NCBI GenBank assembly: GCA_028702975.1
Contig: JAQVNT010000092.1
Coordinates: 1-6,372, forward strand
DNA length: 6,372 nt
Direction: 5' to 3'
From: Candidatus Delongbacteria bacterium
GTDB lineage: Bacteria; UBA4055
Part shown: in pieces, positions 1 through 6,213 of the stretch
Layout: each line of letters begins with the position of its first letter
Position numbering within the stretch: position 1 is the stretch's first letter
Program-made: the position numbers and the translations under genes
The notes under the pieces: model-generated
The model's database searches: none
Told to the model about the DNA's origin: nothing
Seen by the model: only the letters and a program-made list of their open reading frames with translations

Positions 1-113
1 GACTGAGCCAGAAAACTGTAACGGCTGTACTTTGTGTCGTATTTGATCAGCAGGCCCTTGGTCGTCGTACTACCGATGTCTGTAATAAAAATATATTCCG
101 AATTCAATATCAC
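1..113 (-). CDS. ASKHA-fold ATPase, probably MutL/GlmL-like (5' part only)
   Basis: This is the first 37 codons of a gene that continues past the left edge. Seen: starting from GTG at 113, the product has a hydrophobic strand Y-I-F-I-T and then D12-I-G-S-T-T-T-K19, the phosphate-1 loop of the actin/hexokinase/Hsp70 (ASKHA) ATPase fold. The next strand is G-L-L-I, followed by a charged turn and S-F-L-A-Q. Known: the D-I-G-S-T-T-T-K form is typical of MutL/GlmL proteins, which sit with B12-dependent aminomutases, and of BadF/HgdC-type activators of 2-hydroxyacyl-CoA dehydratases. The 'S-F-L-A-Q' segment after the second strand fits MutL slightly better. The start is well constrained, because an in-frame TAA (117-119) lies two codons upstream and a GAAGG ribosome site is 7 bases from the GTG. 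It begins 21 bases after the last lipoprotein gene with no terminator between, so it may be co-transcribed. The ASKHA call is fairly firm; the exact family is not. Confidence 0.7.
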   Translation of the reverse strand, partial: MILNSEYIFITDIGSTTTKGLLIKYDTKYSRYSFLAQ

Positions 114-120
114 TGTTTAG

Positions 121-127
121 CCTTCTT
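121..127 (-). promoter_or_regulatory. Ribosome binding site of the ASKHA-fold gene
   Basis: On the minus strand this reads AAGAAGG, ending 7 bases before the GTG at 113. It decides the start: an in-frame TAA at 117-119 rules out anything further upstream, and the next in-frame candidate, TTG at 107, is badly spaced. The site differs from the GGAGAAG used by most of the upstream genes. Confidence 0.6.
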
Positions 128-134
128 TATGTTT

Positions 135-1271
135 TCAATACTCATAGACAGTCAAACTATTATCATCTCTATTATGATAGTATATTCTATCGCCGATAAA
201 CCATCTGTTATGGCCGGTATAAACAATATCATATGCTTTTCCGATGTCCATTTTAAAAGAGTTGATATACACACCGTCTTTGAAGGCGTCAACTATATAA
301 TCAAATCTGTTCTCCGGGGTTCTCTCAATTGAAGCCTGAACCAGAAGATAACCGTCTTTGGTGGCATGAAGTCCGAAAACATTAGCCGCATTTTTATAGG
401 TGTTAATATTTTTGAATTCGGTTTTTCCAAGATAAGTATCTTCAATGTCTAAGTCAGTGACCTTAAGTCTCATATAGTTCTTTCTGATCTTATAAAGAAG
501 TTCTCCGTTAAAATCAAAAACGAGAATACTGTACTTGTCTGTGCTGTTTTCCATAACATAAATTTTATCTGGACCTACTGCGTAAGGCGGCTGATAGTTT
601 GCGGGCCAGAAGCGGTCATCAGGCGGCTGAAGTATTTCTTCTCTTGAATAAAGAGCTTTGTAGGGAATTGAATTTTTTGTGTATATAGGCACTTGATAAA
701 CAGTATAAACTCCTTGGTCACCATATCTGTCTAAAGCTAATATTCCGGTAAATTTCTCGTCATTAACTCTTGAAATGTGATAAAAGAAAGCGTTCGATGC
801 TATAAAATCAGCTTTGATAAAATTACCTTCAAGGTCAAAAACATTTGTTTTTCTTTCTGCATAATCGAACACATACAGCGTGTCACCCATGACCGCAACA
901 TTTAAAGCCATGTTCATTTCTCCGGGCCCCGTTCCTTTTCTCCCAAATCCTGTAACATACTTTCCCTGAGAATCCAGCTTTGTAATCCTGCATTTCTGCA
1001 GATCAACGAGATAGATATTTTTTGCCTTATCAACACATAAGTTACGGACATTTATATAGCGTAGGGTCGTGTCTGGATTGTTTTCGCTAAAGTCGATCTT
1101 GAAAACTTCCTTCGGGCTGATCTTGAAATTCGGATCTGACGGAATGTTCTTGTTGTGAAAGGTTTTAATCCCGTTGTTTTCAGTTACCGTGTAATTAAGT
1201 TCTTTCTTCGAGCAGCCTGAAAAGATTATCAAGGCTACTAGTACGACAATTACGCTTAGAGTTTTCTTCAT
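135..1271 (-). CDS. Propeller lipoprotein D (6-bladed beta-propeller family)
   Basis: 378-residue predicted lipoprotein. Seen: residues 2-3 are Lys-Lys, followed by a hydrophobic stretch (5-17) and a lipobox F-S-G-C with Cys20 as the lipid-attachment residue. The conserved N-terminal segment E-L-N-Y-T-V-T-E then G-I-K..F-H-N-K-N-I-P covers 24-44. The rest is a run of beta strands with blade-like motifs (N-I-Y-L-V-D at 85-90, T-L-Y-V-F-D at 131-136, K-I-Y-V-M at 236-240, R-I-Y-Y at 362-365). The loop G-T-G-P-G-E is at 113-118. Known: this loop and overall length fit the 6-bladed beta-propeller (DUF5128-like) lipoproteins of the FCB group, which are mostly uncharacterised. Inference: anchored in the envelope, with a binding rather than catalytic role; no catalytic motif is visible. 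An AGGAGAAG site (1276-1283) precedes the ATG, and the gene follows C after 14 bases. It is the last propeller of the array. Confidence 0.87.
   Translation of the reverse strand: MKKTLSVIVVLVALIIFSGCSKKELNYTVTENNGIKTFHNKNIPSDPNFKISPKEVFKIDFSENNPDTTLRYINVRNLCVDKAKNIYLVDLQKCRITKLDSQGKYVTGFGRKGTGPGEMNMALNVAVMGDTLYVFDYAERKTNVFDLEGNFIKADFIASNAFFYHISRVNDEKFTGILALDRYGDQGVYTVYQVPIYTKNSIPYKALYSREEILQPPDDRFWPANYQPPYAVGPDKIYVMENSTDKYSILVFDFNGELLYKIRKNYMRLKVTDLDIEDTYLGKTEFKNINTYKNAANVFGLHATKDGYLLVQASIERTPENRFDYIVDAFKDGVYINSFKMDIGKAYDIVYTGHNRWFIGDRIYYHNRDDNSLTVYEY
1212..1231 (-). repeat. Third, shorter copy of the lipobox-coding repeat
   Basis: These 20 bases in gene D are identical to the first 20 plus-strand bases of the 38-base repeat in genes B and A (3514-3551 and 6097-6134). 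They encode the I-I-F-S-G-C lipobox. Identity breaks just beyond, where D has single-base changes. Confidence 0.75.
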
Positions 1272-1285
1272 TTTACTTCTCCTGA

Positions 1286-2416
1286 TTAATAATCATATAC
1301 ATCGATTATGCTTTTGTCCGAATCGAATTTAAACATCATATCACCGTAGAAAATAAGAAAAGTATTGAAATCGCACTGATAATACGGTTCATCAGTTTTA
1401 AGCAGATATGAATTCATATATTCATTATCCCCTTTACTGAAGAAATCCAGCACCATTCCGTCTGTTTTGCCTTTTGAAGTATCTACAGCCGGGTGAACTA
1501 TTAGATTCCCATACTTATCGTTATAAACTCCAACAACAGCGCGTTTCTTATAGGCATTTTTCTTATTCAGATGAGCCTGACCAGTTTTATCAAGATATCT
1601 TGTCATTTTTTCATATTCTTCGTCGGAGTATATAATAGAAGCGTAATTTTTGTGTACTTCCTCAACAAGATCACCGTTCAGATCGAACACATTTATCTTA
1701 TAATACATATCTCCGCTGGTGCCGACATATATCTTATCTTTTGAGATCGAAGCGTACATCCAAGTTGCAGGGACGTCCCGGTCATCCTCAAAATATTCGA
1801 TCGTGTTCAATACCTTAATTGTCTGGAAGGAATTATTTGTAAGCGCAAGCTCCTGTGTGATCAATACACGTCCCTGATCTACCCTACCTTTCAGTAATGC
1901 GCAGATAAACTTATTCGTTCCGACAGGCTTCAGCTGGAATCTCCACCCCTCAGGTCTGAAGCTGTAAAGAAATTCACCGGAATTATCGAAAACCGATACT
2001 GTCTGAGATTCATCTGCGACATAAACGGTATCATTTTTCAGACACAAATATATTATTCTGCTCATTTCGCCGGGACCTGATCCATTTCGAACGAACGTGC
2101 TGATGAAATTTCCGTTCTTATCATATTTATTGACTTTTGGTGAAGAACCGTAATCAGCTATAAATATATTTTCCTCGCTGTCAACTCCTATTACGTCAGT
2201 GTCAAATCTTGCAAGATAATTCACATTGTTCGTATCGGCATTCATAGTAAACTTCTTCACGGGATTGAAATCAAGCTTTTCTACCGTAGGTAAATTCTTG
2301 TTTTTGTATATCTTGACTCCGTCTTTTTCCGTGATCGTACAGGTTTGTTCCTTCGAGCAGCTCATCATCAGTATCAAGCTGATCATGGCTATTATAACTA
2401 GTGTTGTTTTCTTCAT
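1286..2416 (-). CDS. Propeller lipoprotein C (divergent paralogue)
   Basis: 376-residue predicted lipoprotein of the same family. Seen: Lys2-Lys3, a hydrophobic stretch (5-18) and M-M-S-C with Cys20 as lipid-attachment residue; Met at -3 is a loose lipobox. The N-terminal segment is recognisable but altered (T-I-T-E-K-D-G-V-K, then N-K-N-L-P at 39-43). G-S-G-P-G-E is at 112-117. Strand motifs are N-I-F-I-A-D (83-88), T-V-Y-V-A-D (130-135) and K-I-Y-V-G (228-232), each followed by a V-F-D..G-type hairpin. It ends I-D-V-Y-D-Y. It is the most divergent of the four: it lacks the E-L-N-Y and F-H-N-K-N-I-P wording shared by A, B and D, and has an extra Cys26 near the anchor. A GGAGAAG site (2423-2429) lies upstream, with a 14-base gap after B. 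Function is unknown; a ligand- or partner-binding role in the envelope is inferred from fold only. Confidence 0.85.
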   Translation of the reverse strand: MKKTTLVIIAMISLILMMSCSKEQTCTITEKDGVKIYKNKNLPTVEKLDFNPVKKFTMNADTNNVNYLARFDTDVIGVDSEENIFIADYGSSPKVNKYDKNGNFISTFVRNGSGPGEMSRIIYLCLKNDTVYVADESQTVSVFDNSGEFLYSFRPEGWRFQLKPVGTNKFICALLKGRVDQGRVLITQELALTNNSFQTIKVLNTIEYFEDDRDVPATWMYASISKDKIYVGTSGDMYYKINVFDLNGDLVEEVHKNYASIIYSDEEYEKMTRYLDKTGQAHLNKKNAYKKRAVVGVYNDKYGNLIVHPAVDTSKGKTDGMVLDFFSKGDNEYMNSYLLKTDEPYYQCDFNTFLIFYGDMMFKFDSDKSIIDVYDY

Positions 2417-2430
2417 TTTTTACTTCTCCG

Positions 2431-3573
2431 TTAGTATTCAAATACTCTTAATTCCGTGTTTGTCATATCTAGGAGATAAATCCTGTCATAGCAAAAGTCT
2501 AACATTACATCAGGATTGAGGTAGTCGTATCCCTTTGTTATGTTGAAAGTGAGTCTGTTTTGAAAAACCCCTTTGTCAAAAACATCAACTACATAATCAT
2601 ACTTATTGCTGTCATTTCTTTGGATGGAAGGATTTACCAGCAGTCTGTTATATTTATCTATATACATACCATTTATAGCTTTTTTATAGACACCCTTAAC
2701 TTCAGGCAATCCGAAAACATTTGTTGCCCATAAATTGAAATCATCAAGCTCATTTTCTGAGAACTTGGTTTTTATATAATTCTTTTGTATGATATGATCC
2801 AGTTTTCCTTTTTCATCATATACTTTGATCTTGTATTCATTCTCAGAATTAACAGAAATATATATCATGTCATCAATTTGAGAATATATGTATGGAAAAT
2901 ACATATCAAAAAAAGGATATTCACCTTCTGTGTATTTGTACTCATAGACATTAAAATTAGCAAGATCATTAAATACTTTATCCATAAGATTTAATTTCAG
3001 CGAGATAATAAAATTTCCTTCCTCATTTCTTGTTGAATGTCTGAACCCCAAAAAGCTTTTGTTACCAGTTGCTCTTAAAAATTCGGGAATTCCTCCCTGA
3101 AATGGAATATTATCTATAAAATTACCTTCACAATCAAATCTGACAAATTTGCTTTCTGTATGATCCAAAACATATATAGTATCATTAAACATAGCCATAT
3201 TTGTAGGTTGAACTGTTTCGCCCGGTCCGTGACCTGATCTTCCGAAAGCTTTAATAAATTTACCGTTACTATCGAATTTCTTTATCGAACTCGTTTGAGT
3301 ATCCAATAAGTAATTATTATTTTTACTATCCACTAAATTACATGTTAACATGTGGATTGTTCTTGTAGAGTCAGTACTGCTGCTATCTTCCCTTGCTATA
3401 GTAAATAATTCTTTAGGAATAATTTTCAGGTCAGCATTTGCAGGAATATTTTTATTGTGAAAGGTTTTGATCCCGTCGTTTTCCGTTACCGTGTAATTCA
3501 GTTCTTTTTTTGAGCAGCCTGAAAAGATTATCAGGGCTATTAGTGCTAAAATTACGCATAGACTTTTCTTCAT
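2431..3573 (-). CDS. Propeller lipoprotein B (6-bladed beta-propeller family)
   Basis: 380-residue predicted lipoprotein. Seen: Lys2-Lys3, hydrophobic segment 5-17, lipobox F-S-G-C with Cys20, and an N-terminal segment that from residue 13 to 44 differs from D at one position (Asp33 for Asn). G-H-G-P-G-E is at 114-119. Blade-type motifs include T-I-Y-V-L-D (132-137), M-I-Y-I-S (236-240) and R-I-Y-L-L-D (364-369). It ends L-R-V-F-E-Y. Past residue 45 similarity to D is low until the shared C-terminal stretch (D-Y-x-V-D-x-F-x-x-G-V, about 326-336). Start: the ATG overlaps the hydrolase stop as ATGA, and its ribosome site GAGGAGAA (3580-3587) lies inside the hydrolase gene, so translation of the two is probably coupled. 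Residue 6 is a second Cys inside the signal peptide, not a lipobox. Base composition is visibly more AT-rich than the hydrolase upstream. Ligand unknown. Confidence 0.87.
   Translation of the reverse strand: MKKSLCVILALIALIIFSGCSKKELNYTVTENDGIKTFHNKNIPANADLKIIPKELFTIAREDSSSTDSTRTIHMLTCNLVDSKNNNYLLDTQTSSIKKFDSNGKFIKAFGRSGHGPGETVQPTNMAMFNDTIYVLDHTESKFVRFDCEGNFIDNIPFQGGIPEFLRATGNKSFLGFRHSTRNEEGNFIISLKLNLMDKVFNDLANFNVYEYKYTEGEYPFFDMYFPYIYSQIDDMIYISVNSENEYKIKVYDEKGKLDHIIQKNYIKTKFSENELDDFNLWATNVFGLPEVKGVYKKAINGMYIDKYNRLLVNPSIQRNDSNKYDYVVDVFDKGVFQNRLTFNITKGYDYLNPDVMLDFCYDRIYLLDMTNTELRVFEY
3514..3551 (-). repeat. 38-base direct repeat over the lipobox, copy in gene B
   Basis: This stretch is identical over 38 bases to 6097-6134 in gene A. 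It covers the end of the signal peptide and the lipobox cysteine codon. Identity includes third codon positions, so protein-level constraint alone does not easily explain it. Recent duplication or gene conversion is the likely cause. Confidence 0.85.
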
Positions 3574-4991
3574 TCCGTTTTCTCCTCAAGATACAGTTCT
3601 TTGATCTTGTCGAATTCGGGAACATACAGATTCATCTGCTTCAGATCATCGAAATCATCAAGAACGGTATCTTCGAAATAGAAAGAACCGTTATAGACCT
3701 TAGCACCCTTATATTTTCTATATATTATTTCCGCTTCGTCGAACTTGCCGTCCAGCGCAAGAAAATGAGCTATATTTGTATGCGGCCATATCTTCGTCGT
3801 GTCCATCTTTGCTATCTCGCGCATGATCTCAACAGCTTTAGCATAATCTTTCTTAAGAACCTCCTGGATCGACAGGTCATTCATTTCCATCATTTTCTTT
3901 TCTGTTTCTGACATGGGTATCTCATCAGGCATGCCTGAAGCTTTAATATATAATGTGTCCCCCGCTTGACATCCCAAAGGGCGTGCAGCATTTCGATAGT
4001 TTCTCGCTACTTTGAACTTCCCGTCAGCCTCAAAAAAAGATATCCAGAAGTTATAAGGCACATCACTGTAGGTTGTACCGTATTTAATCCTCCATGACTT
4101 ATCCCCGGAACCGATCTCGTAGTGCTGTCCAAGTTCAATTCCAAGTTTTTCGAAATCCTCTTTCCTGAGATCGACATATACATTCCCGAAGGCTTTATCC
4201 GCCGACAGAACTTCAGCATAAGCTTTTCCGTCTCTGAAAACGGCGTTTGAAGGACCTTTTGACATCTCGACCAGTATTTCTCTGTTCTTCTCGACCTTTC
4301 CGGTTTGAGCATATTTAACAAGTGCTTCAAAAGCCTCCAGCTCTTCCCTGTCGTTGGTATTGCAGTGACCGTCACGGCTGACCTTCCACAGTACAGGCTC
4401 GTATTTGCCATTCTTATAATTTGCAATATAATCCTGAGGTCTTTTGAGTTCGCTCTGGTTCGTAAGGTAAAGTATCGGGATCTGAGGAGCGTTAGTCAGC
4501 TTGATCTCTTTTCCTTCTTCCTGTATAGTAAGAGCAGCCCCGATCGCCATAGCTCCTTTATACTGATTGTCCTTTTTCTCTGCCATCATCGTAATTATCA
4601 TTCCGCCCATCGAACCGCCTTTTAAGTACACATTTTCAGCTTTGCCGTACTTATCCTCAATATACTTCTTCAAAAATTCGATATCTTCAACAGCATCAGA
4701 CAAAATTATACCATTCCTGCGATAGCTTGTTGAACCGATTATCCAGCCGTCTCCAAGAAGTTTTTGCGCAAATTCACCATCAGTTGAAAAATCTGACGAG
4801 AGTTGCTCATTGCTCCCCGATCTGAGACCGTGAGCCAGCAGAAGCAGATTGCCGGATAACTTTTCCGGCACCGCTATCGTGATCTTCGATCCTTTAAGCG
4901 TGTCCGTGACAACGCTGTAGCCTTCTTTAACAACTGTTTCTGAAAACAACGCTGCTGTTAATAACATCAGGATTACTAATACTCTTTTCAT
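3570..4991 (-). CDS. Secreted alpha/beta-hydrolase fused to a SAM-HAT-C-like domain and TPR-like tail
   Basis: 473 residues. Seen: a Sec signal peptide (1-17, Lys-Arg then a hydrophobic core, no lipobox cysteine, cleavage likely near Ser17). An alpha/beta-hydrolase domain follows (about 35-230): oxyanion-type A-H-G at 53-55, nucleophile elbow G-G-S-M-G with Ser127, and candidate catalytic His209 in D-G-H-C. The acid is unclear, because the usual Asp position reads N-Q-S-E (Glu181). Residues about 250-352 resemble the C-terminal barrel of SAM hydroxide adenosyltransferases/halogenases: F-G-N at 268-270, T-T-Y-S-D-V at 306-311, A-R-N-x-R-N-A-A at 329-336, A-G-D at 343-345. About 372-430 looks like two TPR helical hairpins. 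The N-terminal SAM-binding domain is absent. Inference: an exported esterase- or peptidase-like enzyme of unknown substrate. An AAGGAGAAG site (4998-5006) precedes the ATG. The gene sits between propellers A and B, is less AT-rich than either, and overlaps B by 4 bases. Hydrolase call firm; middle domain moderately so. Confidence 0.85.
   Translation of the reverse strand: MKRVLVILMLLTAALFSETVVKEGYSVVTDTLKGSKITIAVPEKLSGNLLLLAHGLRSGSNEQLSSDFSTDGEFAQKLLGDGWIIGSTSYRRNGIILSDAVEDIEFLKKYIEDKYGKAENVYLKGGSMGGMIITMMAEKKDNQYKGAMAIGAALTIQEEGKEIKLTNAPQIPILYLTNQSELKRPQDYIANYKNGKYEPVLWKVSRDGHCNTNDREELEAFEALVKYAQTGKVEKNREILVEMSKGPSNAVFRDGKAYAEVLSADKAFGNVYVDLRKEDFEKLGIELGQHYEIGSGDKSWRIKYGTTYSDVPYNFWISFFEADGKFKVARNYRNAARPLGCQAGDTLYIKASGMPDEIPMSETEKKMMEMNDLSIQEVLKKDYAKAVEIMREIAKMDTTKIWPHTNIAHFLALDGKFDEAEIIYRKYKGAKVYNGSFYFEDTVLDDFDDLKQMNLYVPEFDKIKELYLEEKTE
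3580..3587 (-). promoter_or_regulatory. Ribosome binding site of lipoprotein B, inside the hydrolase gene
   Basis: On the minus strand GAGGAGAA, encoding the Glu-Glu near the hydrolase C-terminus, has its AGGAG core 8 bases from the ATG of lipoprotein B. Together with the ATGA stop/start overlap (3570-3573) this points to translational coupling between enzyme and lipoprotein. Confidence 0.7.
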
Positions 4992-5007
4992 TTTTTACTT
5001 CTCCTTT

Positions 5008-6153
5008 TTAATATTCATAAACATCAATTTTTGTATTTTTGTTATCAACCGAATATATTTTATCACCTATAAAAAATACTTTCTGATCACAGAAATAATC
5101 CTTTGCTTTTAAGAAATTATCAAGTTTGACTCTGTTAACAAAAACTCCATTATCAAAAATATCAACATAATAGTCATCTATATTTTCATCGTTTCTTTCG
5201 ACTGAAGGTATTACCCACAAATTTTCATTTTTATCAACATACATCGCATTTATTGTTCGTTTGGCTTTCGGTTTTACTACGTAAGGATCAATGTTGTACC
5301 TTTTATTCATTAAGTTTTCCTGTTCCTGAAAGCTTTCCAGTTCTTTCTTTGTGAACTTCAGTTCCCTGTACTGTTTCTGTATAGAGTAAATATTATTTCC
5401 GTCAAAATCATAAACATCGATCTCATATTTATTCGTACCGTCTTTAGCGACATATATTTTGTCTTTCGAGACTGTGAATGAATTGTAAAATTCATTAATC
5501 CTGTAATCTGAATTATCTATTCTGACCTTTGCATCACGCAGGTTTTTCACTGTTTTATAATCTTTGTCAATTATGATTAACTCATGATCAGCAAACCAGT
5601 TATGATCTTCCTGAAACTGACTCTTTTTAAATCCGATCATTCTCCCCTTCGTTAACCTTACAGCATATCTTAAGAAAAAACCCTTAGTATTAAAAGAAGA
5701 CCGAATATATTCACCTTCTAAATTAAACTTTGATGTTTCACTCCTTCCAATATCCGTAACTTCAATGGTATCGTTATTATTGTTTAAATAAAACGGGAAT
5801 ATGAACTCTCCGGGTCCCTGACCCTGCCTACCGAAAGAATTAATAAACTTTCCTGCAGAATTATATTTCTTAACCGAACAGGAATATGAATCAAGTATAT
5901 ATATATTCTCTTCAGAATCTGTTGTGAGATACTGGGGGTCATAGAAATTCTCTAATGAGTCCGAATTATTATTCCCTTTTATTTCCAGAACTTTTTTTAA
6001 GTATAACTTGAAATTTGGGTCAGAGGGAATGTTCTTATTATGAAAGTTTTTGATCCCGTCGATTTCTGTTACCGTGTAGTTCAGTTCGTTTTTCGTGCAG
6101 CCTGAAAAGATTATCAGGGCTATTAGTGCTAAAACAAACATCTTCATCTTCAT
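5008..6153 (-). CDS. Propeller lipoprotein A (6-bladed beta-propeller family), first of the array
   Basis: 381-residue predicted lipoprotein. Seen: Lys2 and Lys4, hydrophobic stretch 5-16, lipobox F-S-G-C with Cys19 as lipid-attachment residue, then the shared N-terminal segment (E-L-N-Y-T-V-T-E at 23-30, N-K-N-I-P at 39-43). G-Q-G-P-G-E is at 111-116. Blade-type motifs are N-I-Y-I-L-D (83-88), T-I-E-V-T-D (129-134), K-I-Y-V-A (232-236), N-L-W-V-I (311-315) and K-I-Y-S-V-D (365-370). It ends I-D-V-Y-E-Y. Start: Met1, Met3 and Met5 are all possible; AGGAGAAG (6157-6164) is best placed for Met1. The gene opens the propeller array after a 119-base gap, so it is the natural site of the operon promoter. 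It shares 38 identical bases with gene B around the lipobox. Strongly AT-rich. No enzyme motif; function unknown beyond the family's probable binding role. Confidence 0.87.
   Translation of the reverse strand: MKMKMFVLALIALIIFSGCTKNELNYTVTEIDGIKNFHNKNIPSDPNFKLYLKKVLEIKGNNNSDSLENFYDPQYLTTDSEENIYILDSYSCSVKKYNSAGKFINSFGRQGQGPGEFIFPFYLNNNNDTIEVTDIGRSETSKFNLEGEYIRSSFNTKGFFLRYAVRLTKGRMIGFKKSQFQEDHNWFADHELIIIDKDYKTVKNLRDAKVRIDNSDYRINEFYNSFTVSKDKIYVAKDGTNKYEIDVYDFDGNNIYSIQKQYRELKFTKKELESFQEQENLMNKRYNIDPYVVKPKAKRTINAMYVDKNENLWVIPSVERNDENIDDYYVDIFDNGVFVNRVKLDNFLKAKDYFCDQKVFFIGDKIYSVDNKNTKIDVYEY
6097..6134 (-). repeat. 38-base direct repeat over the lipobox, copy in gene A
   Basis: Identical to 3514-3551 in gene B and, for its first 20 plus-strand bases, to 1212-1231 in gene D. 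It encodes the end of the signal peptide and the lipobox. The flanking bases toward the start codon differ, so the identity has sharp limits. Confidence 0.85.
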
Positions 6154-6156
6154 TAA

Positions 6157-6164
6157 CTTCTCCT
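6157..6164 (-). promoter_or_regulatory. Ribosome binding site of lipoprotein A
   Basis: AGGAGAAG on the minus strand; its AGGAG core is 6 bases from the ATG at 6153. It chooses Met1 over Met3 and Met5, for which the spacing would be 12 or more. The same GGAGAAG(T) wording recurs before genes C and D and before the hydrolase. Confidence 0.75.
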
Positions 6165-6213
6165 GTTAACTGAACATATATTTTACTGTTTTTACTCTGA
6201 TCCGCATTTTTGC

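Larger units (their letters stand above)
1..6153 (-). other. Putative operon: propeller A, hydrolase, propellers B, C, D, ASKHA-fold gene
   Basis: Six minus-strand genes follow each other with gaps of 16, -4, 14, 14 and 21 bases. No intrinsic terminator (GC-rich stem plus T-run) is visible in any gap. Each gene has a purine-rich ribosome site, three of them with the shared wording GGAGAAGTAAAA. The first five genes most probably form one transcript; membership of the ASKHA-fold gene is less certain because its function looks unrelated. Confidence 0.65.

Noticed and set aside
129..332. Plus-strand open frame of 67 codons
   Set aside because: It lies opposite the end of lipoprotein D, has no ribosome site, and its product has no recognisable features. 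It is a shadow of the real gene.
2226..2994. Plus-strand open frames at 2226-2519 and 2785-2994
   Set aside because: Phe/Ile-rich products caused by AT-rich antisense of lipoproteins C and B; no start signals and full overlap with well-supported genes.
3510..4625. Open frames at 3510-3911 (+), 4305-4625 (+) and 4007-4426 (-)
   Set aside because: All lie within the hydrolase or at its end, in other frames. The hydrolase reading has a signal peptide, catalytic motifs and domain structure; these have none.
4850..4870. Seven-base-pair hairpin (TGCCGGA / TCCGGCA) near the start of the hydrolase coding region
   Set aside because: No T-run on either strand, and the bases are explained by the codons for E-K-L-S-G-N. 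Probably chance.
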